A stretch of DNA of 5,917 bases from an uncultured Chloroflexota bacterium (GCA_903904765.1 CAIVEA010000604.1:1-5917), one strand, 5' to 3'; shown: positions 1-5,438, counted from the stretch's first letter. Made by a program: numbers and translations. The notes: generated by a model from the letters alone, not told the origin.

Positions 1-33
1 CGAGATCAGATTGCTGATGATGAGCTTTCGCAT
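1..33 (-). CDS. Dihydrofolate reductase-family protein, N-terminal 11 residues only
   Basis: The leftward reading from the ATG at 33 gives MRKLIISNLIS and then leaves the window. This is the usual opening of the dihydrofolate reductase-like/RibD C-terminal family, whose members commonly begin M-R-K-L/V-I-x-S-x-x-x-S/T-L-D-G. A strong ribosome binding site supports the start: GGAGG lies six bases upstream (CCTCC on the plus strand at 40-44). A perfect TATAAT -10 box lies about 40 bases upstream. Family members are NADPH-dependent reductase-like proteins of often unknown substrate. Only the start is visible, so the family call rests on a short motif, but start codon, ribosome binding site and promoter agree. 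It is divergent from the surface-protein gene at 352. Confidence 0.6.
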   Translation of the reverse strand, partial: MRKLIISNLIS

Positions 34-69
34 GGCGAACCTCCGCTGCGGTAGTCGAACTCTATGCGG

Positions 70-75
70 ATTATA
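70..75 (-). promoter_or_regulatory. -10 box of the leftward DHFR-family gene
   Basis: The minus strand reads TATAAT here, a perfect sigma-70-type -10 hexamer, in the context GCGTTTATAATCC. Transcription would begin near position 63, leaving a leader of about 30 bases that contains the GGAGG ribosome binding site. The -35 region is poor: at 17-base spacing (93-98) the minus strand reads CCCTGT. The promoter may therefore need an activator or rely on its -10 box. Confidence 0.5.
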
Positions 76-243
76 AACGCACAGCACTGCCTACAGGGAC
101 TATATCACCCATCTTTGTTTATATTTAAATAGCATCAATTAATTGCAGTAGATTAAGATGGTCTGAGTTACCTGTTTCCCCTTGAATAGACAAATTTGGC
201 AACTGTTACGATTGTTCTTTACGTGAAATTCATAAATATTGTA

Positions 244-272
244 TTGTCTTTTCTGGAAAATAGTCATTTAAT
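244..272 (+). promoter_or_regulatory. Candidate sigma-70 promoter for the surface-protein gene
   Basis: TTGTCT (244-249, four of six matches to TTGACA) and TTTAAT (267-272, five of six to TATAAT) are separated by the ideal 17 bases. Transcription would start near 279, giving a leader of about 70 bases before the ATG at 352. The region is AT-rich, so chance matches are likely. This is the best-spaced pair I found. Confidence 0.35.
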
Positions 273-351
273 GAGAGTAAGGGGGAAATTTACAGAAGAT
301 CGTTTTTACATCATCGCCTTATTGTTCCTGAATTATCGAAAGAGTGGCATC

Positions 352-1089
352 ATGAACCCGAAATCCCTCAAACATCTTCAAAGCGGTCAGGCTCTATTAG
401 AGTATTGGCCGGCCATTCCCGCAGCCATCGCCGTCATGATCGGCGCTTCGATCATCGTGGGATTCATCAATACCACGTTCCTCAAGACTGCCAACGGTCT
501 TGAAGGCTATTGCAAGCCGGAAGCAGTGGTCGAAACCAAAGCCGAACTGTACAATCACACCATCGAAGCCTCGGCGCGGGTGTACGACTCGGTAACAAAC
601 CGCACCACCATCGCCTATACCGTCACCTCAGGCGACCAACCCGCTATCAGCCACTGGATTCTGGGTGTGCCGAAAGGCGTGGCGGATCATGTCATCAGCA
701 CCAGTGAAGCGTGGTCATGGATCGAAGTAGACCCCACCACCGGCGCAAAGGGCATGAAGTTCGACATCGGCTACAGCCCGACCAGTGGCGGCAGCACCAG
801 CGGCGGCACTAGCGGCGGGAATGGCAACGGCGGCGGCCCGAAGAAAGGCACAGTCAAAGGTTATCGCTTCGACCTGCTCTCGGTGCTGGCAGTAGGCGGC
901 ACAGAAACCCGCGTCATCAGCATCACGCTGGATGGCAACTACGACTTCGGTTCGGTCACTGTCACCACCAAATCCGGTGCTACCCAAATCGGCACAGATA
1001 CGATCAGCGGCCCGATTGCTCAGGTGCAGGACAGCGGCAGCCAGAACAACAGCAACAGCAGCGGAGTAGATCGCTCCAAAGGATGCTAA
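352..1089 (+). CDS. Flp-pilin-like, class III signal-bearing surface protein with glycine-rich linker
   Basis: The protein has 245 residues from the ATG at 352. That start has a weak AAAGAG site seven bases upstream and coincides with the change to coding-like base composition. Residues 11-18 read S-G-Q-A-L-L-E-Y. This fits the Flp/TadE class III signal G|XXXXEY, with cleavage expected after Gly12 and the conserved Glu and Tyr at +5 and +6. A hydrophobic helix follows (about 19-41). The outside part (about 50-225) looks beta-rich and carries SHW (100-102), DPTTG (127-131), MKFD (135-138) and a C-terminal VTVTTKSG...IGTDTISGP stretch (202-221). I recall this order from uncharacterised exported bacterial proteins. 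A Ser/Gly-rich linker (145-162) splits the domain. The tail is Asn/Ser-rich and ends in a cysteine (Cys245); the only other cysteine is Cys53. It is probably a pseudopilin-like or anchored surface protein needing a prepilin peptidase. No tad machinery is visible in the window. Confidence 0.55.
   Translation: MNPKSLKHLQSGQALLEYWPAIPAAIAVMIGASIIVGFINTTFLKTANGLEGYCKPEAVVETKAELYNHTIEASARVYDSVTNRTTIAYTVTSGDQPAISHWILGVPKGVADHVISTSEAWSWIEVDPTTGAKGMKFDIGYSPTSGGSTSGGTSGGNGNGGGPKKGTVKGYRFDLLSVLAVGGTETRVISITLDGNYDFGSVTVTTKSGATQIGTDTISGPIAQVQDSGSQNNSNSSGVDRSKGC
784..837 (+). repeat. Low-complexity GGC/AGC tract encoding the Ser/Gly linker
   Basis: This imperfect trinucleotide-rich tract encodes residues 145-162 of the surface protein (SGGSTSGGTSGGNGNGGG). 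It lies between the KFD and YRFD halves of the presumed beta domain, so it probably forms a flexible loop. Such tracts can change length by replication slippage in steps of three bases without breaking the frame. Confidence 0.7.
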
Positions 1090-1223
1090 GGTAAGCACAC
1101 CTTCGGTTCGATCATAGTCACTAACCAGTCGGGCGTAGACCAGATCGGTACAAACGCCCGACTGTTCAGATGCAGGACAGCCGCAATCACAGCAGTGGAG
1201 TGGATCGCTCCAAAGGGTTAAGG
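934..1223 (+). repeat. Imperfect tandem repeat of the 3' end of the surface-protein gene
   Basis: Bases 934-1089 (156 bases, ending in the gene's TAA) are repeated directly as about 1090-1223. From 946 versus 1102 the copies align without gaps for 54 bases, with 17 mismatches by my count. The second copy then lacks 10 bases, aligns again over CGATTGCTCAGGTGCAGGAC with few changes, lacks a further 12 bases in the Asn/Ser codons, and matches 19 of 20 bases at GGAGTAGATCGCTCCAAAGG. The offset falls from 156 to 146 to 134, which fixes the two deletions. Confidence 0.85.
1090..1221 (+). pseudogene. Decayed 3' fragment of a second copy of the surface-protein gene
   Basis: Reading on in the same frame past the TAA at 1087-1089 gives TFGSIIVTNQSGVDQIGTN. 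This is homologous to DFGSVTVTTKSGATQIGTD of the intact gene (11 of the 18 residues after the first are identical). A 10-base deletion then shifts the frame. The rest of the homology (PTVQMQDS...SSGVDRSKG against PIAQVQDS...SSGVDRSKG) is in another frame. In the first frame it ends at TAA 1219-1221. Differences between copies include several synonymous ones (ACC/ACT, TCC/TCG, GGT/GGC, CAA/CAG). This suggests the copy diverged as a working gene before losing its 5' part, rather than arising as a recent duplication. The downstream gene's possible ribosome binding site (AAAGGG, 1212-1217) lies inside this remnant. Confidence 0.75.
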
Positions 1224-1225
1224 AA

Positions 1226-2134
1226 ATGGTCGAGCAGCGCAGGCGCACGCCACAGGGACAGAACCGTATGACATCACACAACAGACAACGCATCGCGCCA
1301 AACACCGCCAGAGATGCCCACCGTCCGGCCACACACCCGGACAGTGATCTCCAGCCGGTTTACACACTGCTCGACTTCGTATGGCCTCCCCACCTGCTCC
1401 ACGCCTTTAATCGGATTGAACGGCGCAAGCGATGGGCGATCATCATCAGTATCGCCTCCATCGTCCTCCTGTGGTCACTGTGGACGCTGACCACCACCCT
1501 GATGCGGCAGGTACGGTCAAACAGCGGGGCATTCCTCATGGATGCGCTGCAAGCCCCTTACAACATGGTTGACCGTCAGACTCCGACGGTGAGCGCGGCC
1601 TACATGACCATCCTGCCCCTACAAACCGATGTGCTGCTGCTGGATGTCGCCAGCGTTGAAACCTTCGTGCCGGGGGTGACACCGAAAGTTGAACCTGCGA
1701 CTGAAGCGTCTGAGGATGCTGCTGCCCCCACCATCGCGTCGCAGTTGGAAAGTGATTTGCTCGGCAACTGCCTGTGGAGCGCGGGCGATTACAATCCGAA
1801 TGTGAAAGAGCAGTTGGCCTGCCTGAAGCTGCCCGCCGCCTACTTGACGAACGGCCTGTATAACAATGCGGGAGGTGCAGCCATCCATGTGGTCGCCGCG
1901 CAGTTCAAGCCAGAGATGGCGACTACGCAAGAAGTGATGACCGCACTCAAGGCGGTGGCAGATTCCATCGGGCGCACGGGAAACTACGTGATCGGCGTGG
2001 GCGCGGTGAGCTACTTCTACAGTTCCACGCCCGACCTGTACAGCTTCACATGGTCGCACAACGACTGGGTATACAGCATCGCCAGCCCCGACATGGGTCA
2101 ACTGGAAAAAGCAGTCAAGGGCTTCGCCTACTAA
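1226..2134 (+). CDS. Single-span membrane protein of unknown function
   Basis: The protein has 302 residues and I do not recognise it as a named family. The first 69 residues are polar and rich in Arg and Gln; R-R-K-R precedes a clear transmembrane helix at about 70-91 (WAIIISIASIVLLWSLWTL). By the positive-inside rule the N-terminus is cytoplasmic and residues about 95-302 are outside. A Pro/Glu/Ala-rich stretch (about 152-168) looks like a linker. The C-terminal domain (about 215-302) has an alpha-beta pattern with Y-V-I-G-V-G, F-T-W and W-V-Y-S-I-A, ending FAY, and resembles domains of uncharacterised bacterial lipoproteins. Two cysteines flank GDYNPNVKEQ and could pair outside the cell. 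The start at 1226 has AAAGGG eight bases upstream; an in-frame ATG at 1268 lacks a site. It lies four bases after the paralog remnant and probably shares a transcript with the surface-protein gene. Confidence 0.6.
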   Translation: MVEQRRRTPQGQNRMTSHNRQRIAPNTARDAHRPATHPDSDLQPVYTLLDFVWPPHLLHAFNRIERRKRWAIIISIASIVLLWSLWTLTTTLMRQVRSNSGAFLMDALQAPYNMVDRQTPTVSAAYMTILPLQTDVLLLDVASVETFVPGVTPKVEPATEASEDAAAPTIASQLESDLLGNCLWSAGDYNPNVKEQLACLKLPAAYLTNGLYNNAGGAAIHVVAAQFKPEMATTQEVMTALKAVADSIGRTGNYVIGVGAVSYFYSSTPDLYSFTWSHNDWVYSIASPDMGQLEKAVKGFAY

Positions 2135-2159
2135 CCCGCCTCTCCACCTTCCGACACAC

Positions 2160-2194
2160 AACCGGGACATCAAACGATGCCTCGGTTTTATTTT
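2160..2194 (+). terminator. Intrinsic terminator after the membrane-protein gene
   Basis: CCGGGACATC (2162-2171) and GATGCCTCGG (2176-2185) pair around the loop AAAC, with one G-U wobble and one A-C mismatch. Two further A-T pairs extend the base (2160-2161 with 2186-2187). TTTTATTTT follows at once (2186-2194). It lies 25 bases beyond the stop at 2134, as expected for the end of the two-gene unit. It also shields recD2 from read-through. Confidence 0.75.
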
Positions 2195-2200
2195 CACCTG

Positions 2201-2209
2201 TGCTACAAT
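2201..2209 (+). promoter_or_regulatory. Extended -10 promoter of recD2, probably giving a leaderless mRNA
   Basis: TGC-TACAAT is an extended -10 element: TG, one base, then a hexamer matching TATAAT at five of six positions. The initiation point expected seven to eight bases beyond the hexamer is 2216-2217, and the recD2 ATG begins at 2217. No Shine-Dalgarno sequence precedes that ATG (TCGGCGCT). The -35 position (about 2181-2187) reads CTCGGTT and falls in the right arm of the upstream terminator. It is a poor match, as is tolerated by extended -10 promoters. Confidence 0.6.
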
Positions 2210-2216
2210 CGGCGCT

Positions 2217-4415
2217 ATGGATACCATCAGCGGCACGATTGAACGCATCACCTTCTACAACGAAGACAACGGCTACACCGTCCTCAAGCTCACGCCGGAC
2301 AAAAAGCAAGCCCCCGGCACAACCGCCCGCGACGGCACAGTGACGGTTGTCGGGGTTATGCCGACGCTGGGACTGGGCGAATCCGTCCATTTCTCCGGCG
2401 GCTGGTTCAACGACCCCAAATATGGCCTGCAATTCCGCGCCGAAATCGTCGAGCCGGTCATCCCCACCAGCGAACTGGGCATCATCAACTACCTGTGCAG
2501 CGGCATCGTCAAGGGCATCGGCCCGGTGACGGCAGAGCGCATCGTCAAGCATTTCGGGCTGGAAACGCTGGACATCCTTGACCGCGAACCGTACCGCATT
2601 GAGGAAGTCCCCGGTCTCAAAACCAGTCTTGCCCGTTCGCTACAACAGGCATGGACGGAAAATCACGCCCAGCGGCAAACGCTCATCTTTTTGCAGGGCT
2701 ACGGCCTGAGCAGCAAGATGGCGAAGAAAATTTCAGATGTGTACGGCAGCGATACGGTGCGCCAGATCAAAGAAGACCCGTACCGGCTGGCGGACGAGGT
2801 GTTCGGCATCGGCTTCATCAAAGCGGACGCGATTGCGGTCAAGCTGGGGTTGCCGCCCGATTCGCCATATCGCCTGCGGGCGGGGTTGAGTTTCGCGCTC
2901 AACCGGCTGGCGCTGGATGGGCATACTTACGCGCCGCGCTCCGTCCTCGTCAACACCGCCGTTGAACTGCTCAAAGTGGACAAGGCCGACCAGATTGACT
3001 CGCTGCTGGATCAGGCCATCCTCGCGGAGGACTTGTTCGCGGAGCAGATTCGCGGCACGAACGGCGAAACGGTGCAGGCCATCTACCTGCCGGCTTTCTA
3101 CCATTCCGAACAGGGCGCTGCCGAGCATTTGCGGTTGCTGGCGAAAAGCCCGTCCGCCATGTCCGGCACATGGCGCGGCACGGATTGGCCGACCTTCCTG
3201 AGCGAAGTCGCGCAGCAGAACAATGTGGCACTCACGCCGCAGCAGCAGGGTGCGGTGCAGGCCGCCCTCACCAGCAAGGTGAGCGTGCTAACGGGTGGCC
3301 CCGGCACGGGCAAAACCACCACACTTCAGATGGTGATTCACGCGCTGGAGGCGAAAGACCGCACCGTGCGGCTGGCTTCCCCCACCGGACGCGCCGCTAA
3401 GCGCCTGTCGGAAGCCACTGGCCGCGAAGCCTCCACCATCCATCGTATGTTGGGCTATTCGGCAGGCGGCGAGTTCGAGCATGACGAGGATGACCCGCTG
3501 GACGCGGATATTGTGATCGTTGATGAAGCGTCCATGATTGATCTGGTGCTGTTCTATCACCTACTGAAAGCCATCCGAACTACCTCCCACCTGCTGCTGG
3601 TGGGCGATGTAGACCAGTTGCCGAGCGTGGGTGCGGGCAACGTGCTGCGCGATGTGATTGACAGCGGCGCGGCCTATGTCACGCGGCTGGATACCATTTT
3701 CCGCCAGCGCGAGGACAGCCTGATTATCGTCAACGCGCACCGCATCAATCACGGGCAGATGCCGGAATTGAACAACCGCAGCACCGACTTTTTCTTCTTC
3801 CGCGCCGAGGATTCGAACGAGGCCGGGGCGCTGGTGGTGGATATTGTCGCCAACCGCCTGCCTGCCAAGTTCGGCGTGAACCCGTTGGAGGATGTGCAGG
3901 TGATCGCGCCCATGTATCGCGGGCCGGTGGGTGTGGACGCGCTCAATACAGCGCTGCAAGTGGCGCTCAACCCGCCCGGACGCATGGCGGAGCGCAAAAT
4001 CAACGGGCGAACGTTCCGCGTGGGTGATAAAGTGATGCAGTTGAAGAACAACTACGACAAAGAGGTGTTCAACGGAGACATCGGGCGCATCCGTGCAATG
4101 GACTTCGAGGAAGGTAAGCTGGAAGTGCTGCTGGAAGACCGTATCATTGAGTACGAGTTTGATGAGGCGGAGCAGTTGACGCACGCTTTCGCCATCAGCA
4201 CACACCGCAGTCAGGGCGGCGAATATCCGTTCGTGGTGCTGGCGCTGCACACCGCGCACTATATGATGCTCCAGCGCAACCTGCTGTATACCGCTATCAC
4301 CCGCGCCCGCCGCACCGTCGTGCTGGTGGGGATGCAGAGCGCCGTGCGAATCGCGGTGCAGACCAATCCGGTGGTGGAGCGTTATTCGGGGCTGCTACCA
4401 CGCCTGCGGGGGTAA
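2217..4415 (+). CDS. recD2: RecD2-type ATP-dependent 5'-3' DNA helicase (SF1B)
   Basis: The 732-residue protein is complete and of normal length for RecD2, the RecD-like helicase of bacteria whose RecD is not part of RecBCD. It begins SGTIERITFYNEDNGYTVLKL, the usual N-terminal OB-like domain, which fixes the start at 2217. Helix-hairpin-helix segments follow (about 95-210, including GIVKGIGPVTAERIVKHFG and GIGFIKADAIA). Motor motifs are intact: LTPQQ before the first strand, Walker A GGPGTGKT (360-367), Walker B DEAS (436-439), motif III GDVDQLPSVG (from 463), a FRQ arginine motif near 490, the UvrD-like THRSQGGEYP (662-671) and motif VI YTAITRARR (691-699). RecD2 proteins unwind DNA 5' to 3' and act in repair and replication-fork maintenance in the cytoplasm. 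The gene appears monocistronic, between a terminator and a convergent operon, and shows no damage. Confidence 0.96.
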   Translation: MDTISGTIERITFYNEDNGYTVLKLTPDKKQAPGTTARDGTVTVVGVMPTLGLGESVHFSGGWFNDPKYGLQFRAEIVEPVIPTSELGIINYLCSGIVKGIGPVTAERIVKHFGLETLDILDREPYRIEEVPGLKTSLARSLQQAWTENHAQRQTLIFLQGYGLSSKMAKKISDVYGSDTVRQIKEDPYRLADEVFGIGFIKADAIAVKLGLPPDSPYRLRAGLSFALNRLALDGHTYAPRSVLVNTAVELLKVDKADQIDSLLDQAILAEDLFAEQIRGTNGETVQAIYLPAFYHSEQGAAEHLRLLAKSPSAMSGTWRGTDWPTFLSEVAQQNNVALTPQQQGAVQAALTSKVSVLTGGPGTGKTTTLQMVIHALEAKDRTVRLASPTGRAAKRLSEATGREASTIHRMLGYSAGGEFEHDEDDPLDADIVIVDEASMIDLVLFYHLLKAIRTTSHLLLVGDVDQLPSVGAGNVLRDVIDSGAAYVTRLDTIFRQREDSLIIVNAHRINHGQMPELNNRSTDFFFFRAEDSNEAGALVVDIVANRLPAKFGVNPLEDVQVIAPMYRGPVGVDALNTALQVALNPPGRMAERKINGRTFRVGDKVMQLKNNYDKEVFNGDIGRIRAMDFEEGKLEVLLEDRIIEYEFDEAEQLTHAFAISTHRSQGGEYPFVVLALHTAHYMMLQRNLLYTAITRARRTVVLVGMQSAVRIAVQTNPVVERYSGLLPRLRG

Positions 4416-4424
4416 CGCCCCAAC

Positions 4425-4456
4425 AAAAAGGACGCTCCCTTTGCGAGAGCGTCCTT
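4425..4456 (-). terminator. Terminator between recD2 and the leftward operon, possibly bidirectional
   Basis: AAGGACGCTC (4428-4437) and GAGCGTCCTT (4447-4456) form a perfect 10-bp stem with a nine-base loop. On the minus strand the stem is followed by TTTTTGTTGG, a proper intrinsic terminator 23 bases after the DUF2892 stop. On the plus strand the stem is followed by only a weak U-tract (TTCCTGAAT), but it lies 12 bases after the recD2 stop and probably also serves that gene. Confidence 0.8.
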
Positions 4457-4479
4457 CCTGAATACCAGCCGAACTGCGT

Positions 4480-4707
4480 TTACTTGCCAGCGCGGATTTT
4501 GGAGCCACTCAGCGGCAGGCCAGCCAGCGGCGCGAACACGCAGAAATCCGCCACGCCCGCCACCAGCGGCAGCGCCCCGATGATCGCCACCACAATGCCA
4601 CCCGTGCCGCCCATCCCGAACAAGCCGAGCGCAATCAACACCAGACCCGCCACAATACGGGTGATGCGACCATTTGTCGAAGCCATGAAATTCACTAAAC
4701 CGTTCAT
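4480..4707 (-). CDS. DUF2892-family small inner-membrane protein
   Basis: This is a 75-residue protein with two closely spaced hydrophobic helices. The first is ITRIVAGLVLIALGLFGM (about 15-32) and the second is GGIVVAIIGALPLVAGVADF (about 36-55). After the second comes F-C-V-F-A-P-L-A-G, matching the C-P-L-Y region typical of DUF2892. The family is the membrane part of rhodanese proteins such as E. coli YgaP and also occurs alone beside sulfur genes. I choose the ATG at 4707 because GAGGAG lies nine bases upstream. An in-frame ATG at 4740 would extend the protein by 11 residues made partly from that ribosome binding site. It is the last gene of the leftward operon, 102 bases after fmdB-like, and ends before a terminator. 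I infer a role in anchoring or transport for the rhodanese system; no substrate can be read from the sequence. Confidence 0.8.
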   Translation of the reverse strand: MNGLVNFMASTNGRITRIVAGLVLIALGLFGMGGTGGIVVAIIGALPLVAGVADFCVFAPLAGLPLSGSKIRAGK

Positions 4708-4713
4708 CGTTCT

Positions 4714-4725
4714 ATGCTCCTCATC
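4714..4725 (-). promoter_or_regulatory. Ribosome binding site of DUF2892 gene, duplicated leader
   Basis: The minus strand reads GATGAGGAGCAT, containing GAGGAG nine bases before the ATG at 4707. The identical 12-mer occurs at 5427-5438 at exactly the same distance from the DUF302 start. It decides the choice of 4707 over the upstream ATG at 4740. Confidence 0.75.
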
Positions 4726-4771
4726 CACTAGGGTTGGCACTAGTCTAGGTCACTGTTTTTCTGCTCTGCGG

Positions 4772-4796
4772 GTTGTGCTAACACACGGTTAGCAAC
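4772..4796. promoter_or_regulatory. Inverted repeat in the FmdB-DUF2892 gap
   Basis: TGCTAAC (4776-4782) and GTTAGCA (4788-4794) form a perfect 7-bp dyad around ACACG. GT at 4772-4773 can pair with AC at 4795-4796 past a two-base bulge. It lies 13 bases beyond the FmdB stop. No U-tract follows on either strand, so a simple terminator is unlikely. It could be an intercistronic hairpin that adjusts or stabilises the mRNA, or an operator for an internal promoter of the DUF2892 gene. Confidence 0.45.
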
Positions 4797-4809
4797 GTCG
4801 TCCGAAGCC

Positions 4810-5007
4810 TCAGCCACCGCCGACGGGCGCGGGGCTGGGCGCACCTTCACTCCGGCCAGACTGCCCGGCCACGCTGATGCGCGACAACAGGCGCTTGGGA
4901 TGATGGTTGCCACAGTGCGGGCAGGTGGTCTTGTCGGCCTCCGCCATCGGCACACGCTTCTCGAACGTGCGTCCGCAGCCGGGGCAGTCGTAAGCGTATA
5001 ACGCCAT
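4810..5007 (-). CDS. FmdB-family zinc-ribbon protein
   Basis: The 65-residue protein opens MALYAYDCPGCGRTFEKRVPM. This is the FmdB/CxxC_CxxC_SSSS pattern of M-P-L-Y-x-Y-x-C-x-x-C-G-x-x-F-E. Cys8, Cys11, Cys29 and Cys32 are placed to bind one zinc ion. The C-terminal third is a disordered Ser/Gly/Pro tail ending in three glycines. The family takes its name from a putative regulator of a formamidase gene; its true role is unknown, and RNA, DNA or protein binding are all possible. The start overlaps the DUF302 stop as TAATG (one shared base), with GGAGG seven bases upstream inside the DUF302 gene, so translation is probably coupled. The family name is well supported; function within this operon is not. 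Confidence 0.88.
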   Translation of the reverse strand: MALYAYDCPGCGRTFEKRVPMAEADKTTCPHCGNHHPKRLLSRISVAGQSGRSEGAPSPAPVGGG

Positions 5008-5420
5008 TAGTTCGCCTCCAGAGCTTGCACCACGCGGTTCAAACGGGCAGCGGCTTCGTCCGCAATCGGCTTGAGGTCTTCGTTGGGGACGAAACTCATC
5101 ATCGCCAGCGGGTCAATGATCGAAACGAGGGTGTGCGTGTCATCCACCTGCGAGACGGTGACGTTGCAGGGCAGCAGCAACCCCACTTCCGGCGCAGCGG
5201 ACAGCGCACGGTAGGCCAGCGGCGGATTGCACGCGCCCAGAATCTTGTACGGGCGGAAGTCCACATCCAGCTTTTTCTTCAGGGTGGCCTTCACATCAAT
5301 CTCGGTCAGCACGCCGAAGCCTTCGGCCTTTAGTGCGTCCGTGACCCGCGTGAGGGTGGATTCGTAATCTGCATTGACTACACAGTTCATGCCCGTGTTG
5401 GTAGAAGTGGCGTCGCTCAT
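5007..5420 (-). CDS. DUF302 domain protein
   Basis: This is a 137-residue soluble protein without signal peptide or membrane helix. It shows the DUF302 hallmarks in order: LKAEGFGVLTEIDVKATLKKKL (30-51), YKILGACNPPLAYRAL (58-73), an EVGLLLPCNVTV strand (78-89) and SIIDPLAMM (100-108). Cys64 and Cys85 lie in the positions where family members often have cysteines. DUF302 proteins form a ferredoxin-like fold, and their activity is unknown. They often lie beside rhodanese, DUF2892 and sulfur-oxidation genes, which fits here and suggests sulfur or heme/redox work, by association only. I start it at 5420, with GAGGAG nine bases upstream. The in-frame ATG at 5498 would overlap the rhodanese gene and read through the ribosome binding site and a dyad. 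Confidence 0.88.
   Translation of the reverse strand: MSDATSTNTGMNCVVNADYESTLTRVTDALKAEGFGVLTEIDVKATLKKKLDVDFRPYKILGACNPPLAYRALSAAPEVGLLLPCNVTVSQVDDTHTLVSIIDPLAMMSFVPNEDLKPIADEAAARLNRVVQALEAN
5015..5019 (-). promoter_or_regulatory. Coupled ribosome binding site of the FmdB-type gene
   Basis: The minus strand reads GGAGG seven bases before the ATG at 5007, inside the last codons of the DUF302 gene. With the TAATG overlap of stop and start codons, it indicates translational coupling of the two genes. Confidence 0.85.
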
Positions 5421-5426
5421 GGTGTC

Positions 5427-5438
5427 ATGCTCCTCATC
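5427..5438 (-). promoter_or_regulatory. Ribosome binding site of DUF302 gene, duplicated leader
   Basis: GATGAGGAGCAT on the minus strand is identical in sequence and in distance to the start codon (six bases) to the leader of the DUF2892 gene at 4714-4725. An ATG inside it (5428-5426) opens only a three-codon frame, ATG ACA CCA TGA, whose stop overlaps the true start ATG at 5420. Confidence 0.75.

Larger units (their letters stand above)
34..351. other. AT-rich divergent intergenic region
   Basis: This 318-base stretch carries no convincing gene. From about 100 to 350 it is much richer in A and T than the rest of the window, and the switch to GC-rich coding sequence at the ATG at 352 is abrupt. 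It holds the leftward TATAAT box at 70-75 and a rightward promoter candidate at 244-272. It also holds two adjacent perfect 10-bp palindromes, TATTTAAATA (122-131) and CAATTAATTG (136-145), with centres 14 bases apart. An open frame in phase with the downstream gene extends back to a TTG at 196. Its encoded extension is AT-rich in composition, has no clear ribosome binding site and precedes a normal pilin-type signal, so I treat it as non-coding. Confidence 0.6.

Noticed and set aside
196..351. Extension of the surface-protein gene to a TTG start at 196
   Set aside because: The stretch is AT-rich and unlike the coding sequence after 352, has no clear ribosome binding site, and would place 52 residues before a typical class III signal.
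784..837. GGC/AGC-rich tract as a CRISPR-like or mobile repeat
   Set aside because: It is an in-frame low-complexity linker with no regular unit and spacer structure.
715..1332. Leftward 205-codon open frame opposite the surface gene
   Set aside because: It is antisense to a supported gene and its repeat remnant, has Cys- and Ala-rich random composition, and shows no recognisable motif.
1619..2251. Leftward 210-codon open frame opposite the membrane-protein gene
   Set aside because: The translation is rich in His, Arg and Gln as expected of antisense to GC-rich coding DNA, and it crosses the terminator and recD2 promoter.
3561..4259. Leftward 232-codon open frame inside recD2
   Set aside because: It is antisense to conserved helicase motifs and has no domain of its own.
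4726..4743. Direct repeat CACTAG spaced 12 bases apart before the DUF2892 gene
   Set aside because: Six-base repeats of this kind are expected by chance; no promoter or known site could be tied to them.
4740..4955. Leftward 71-codon frame overlapping the FmdB-type gene
   Set aside because: It is a shifted-frame shadow; the overlapping frame has the four zinc-binding cysteines and a coupled ribosome binding site.
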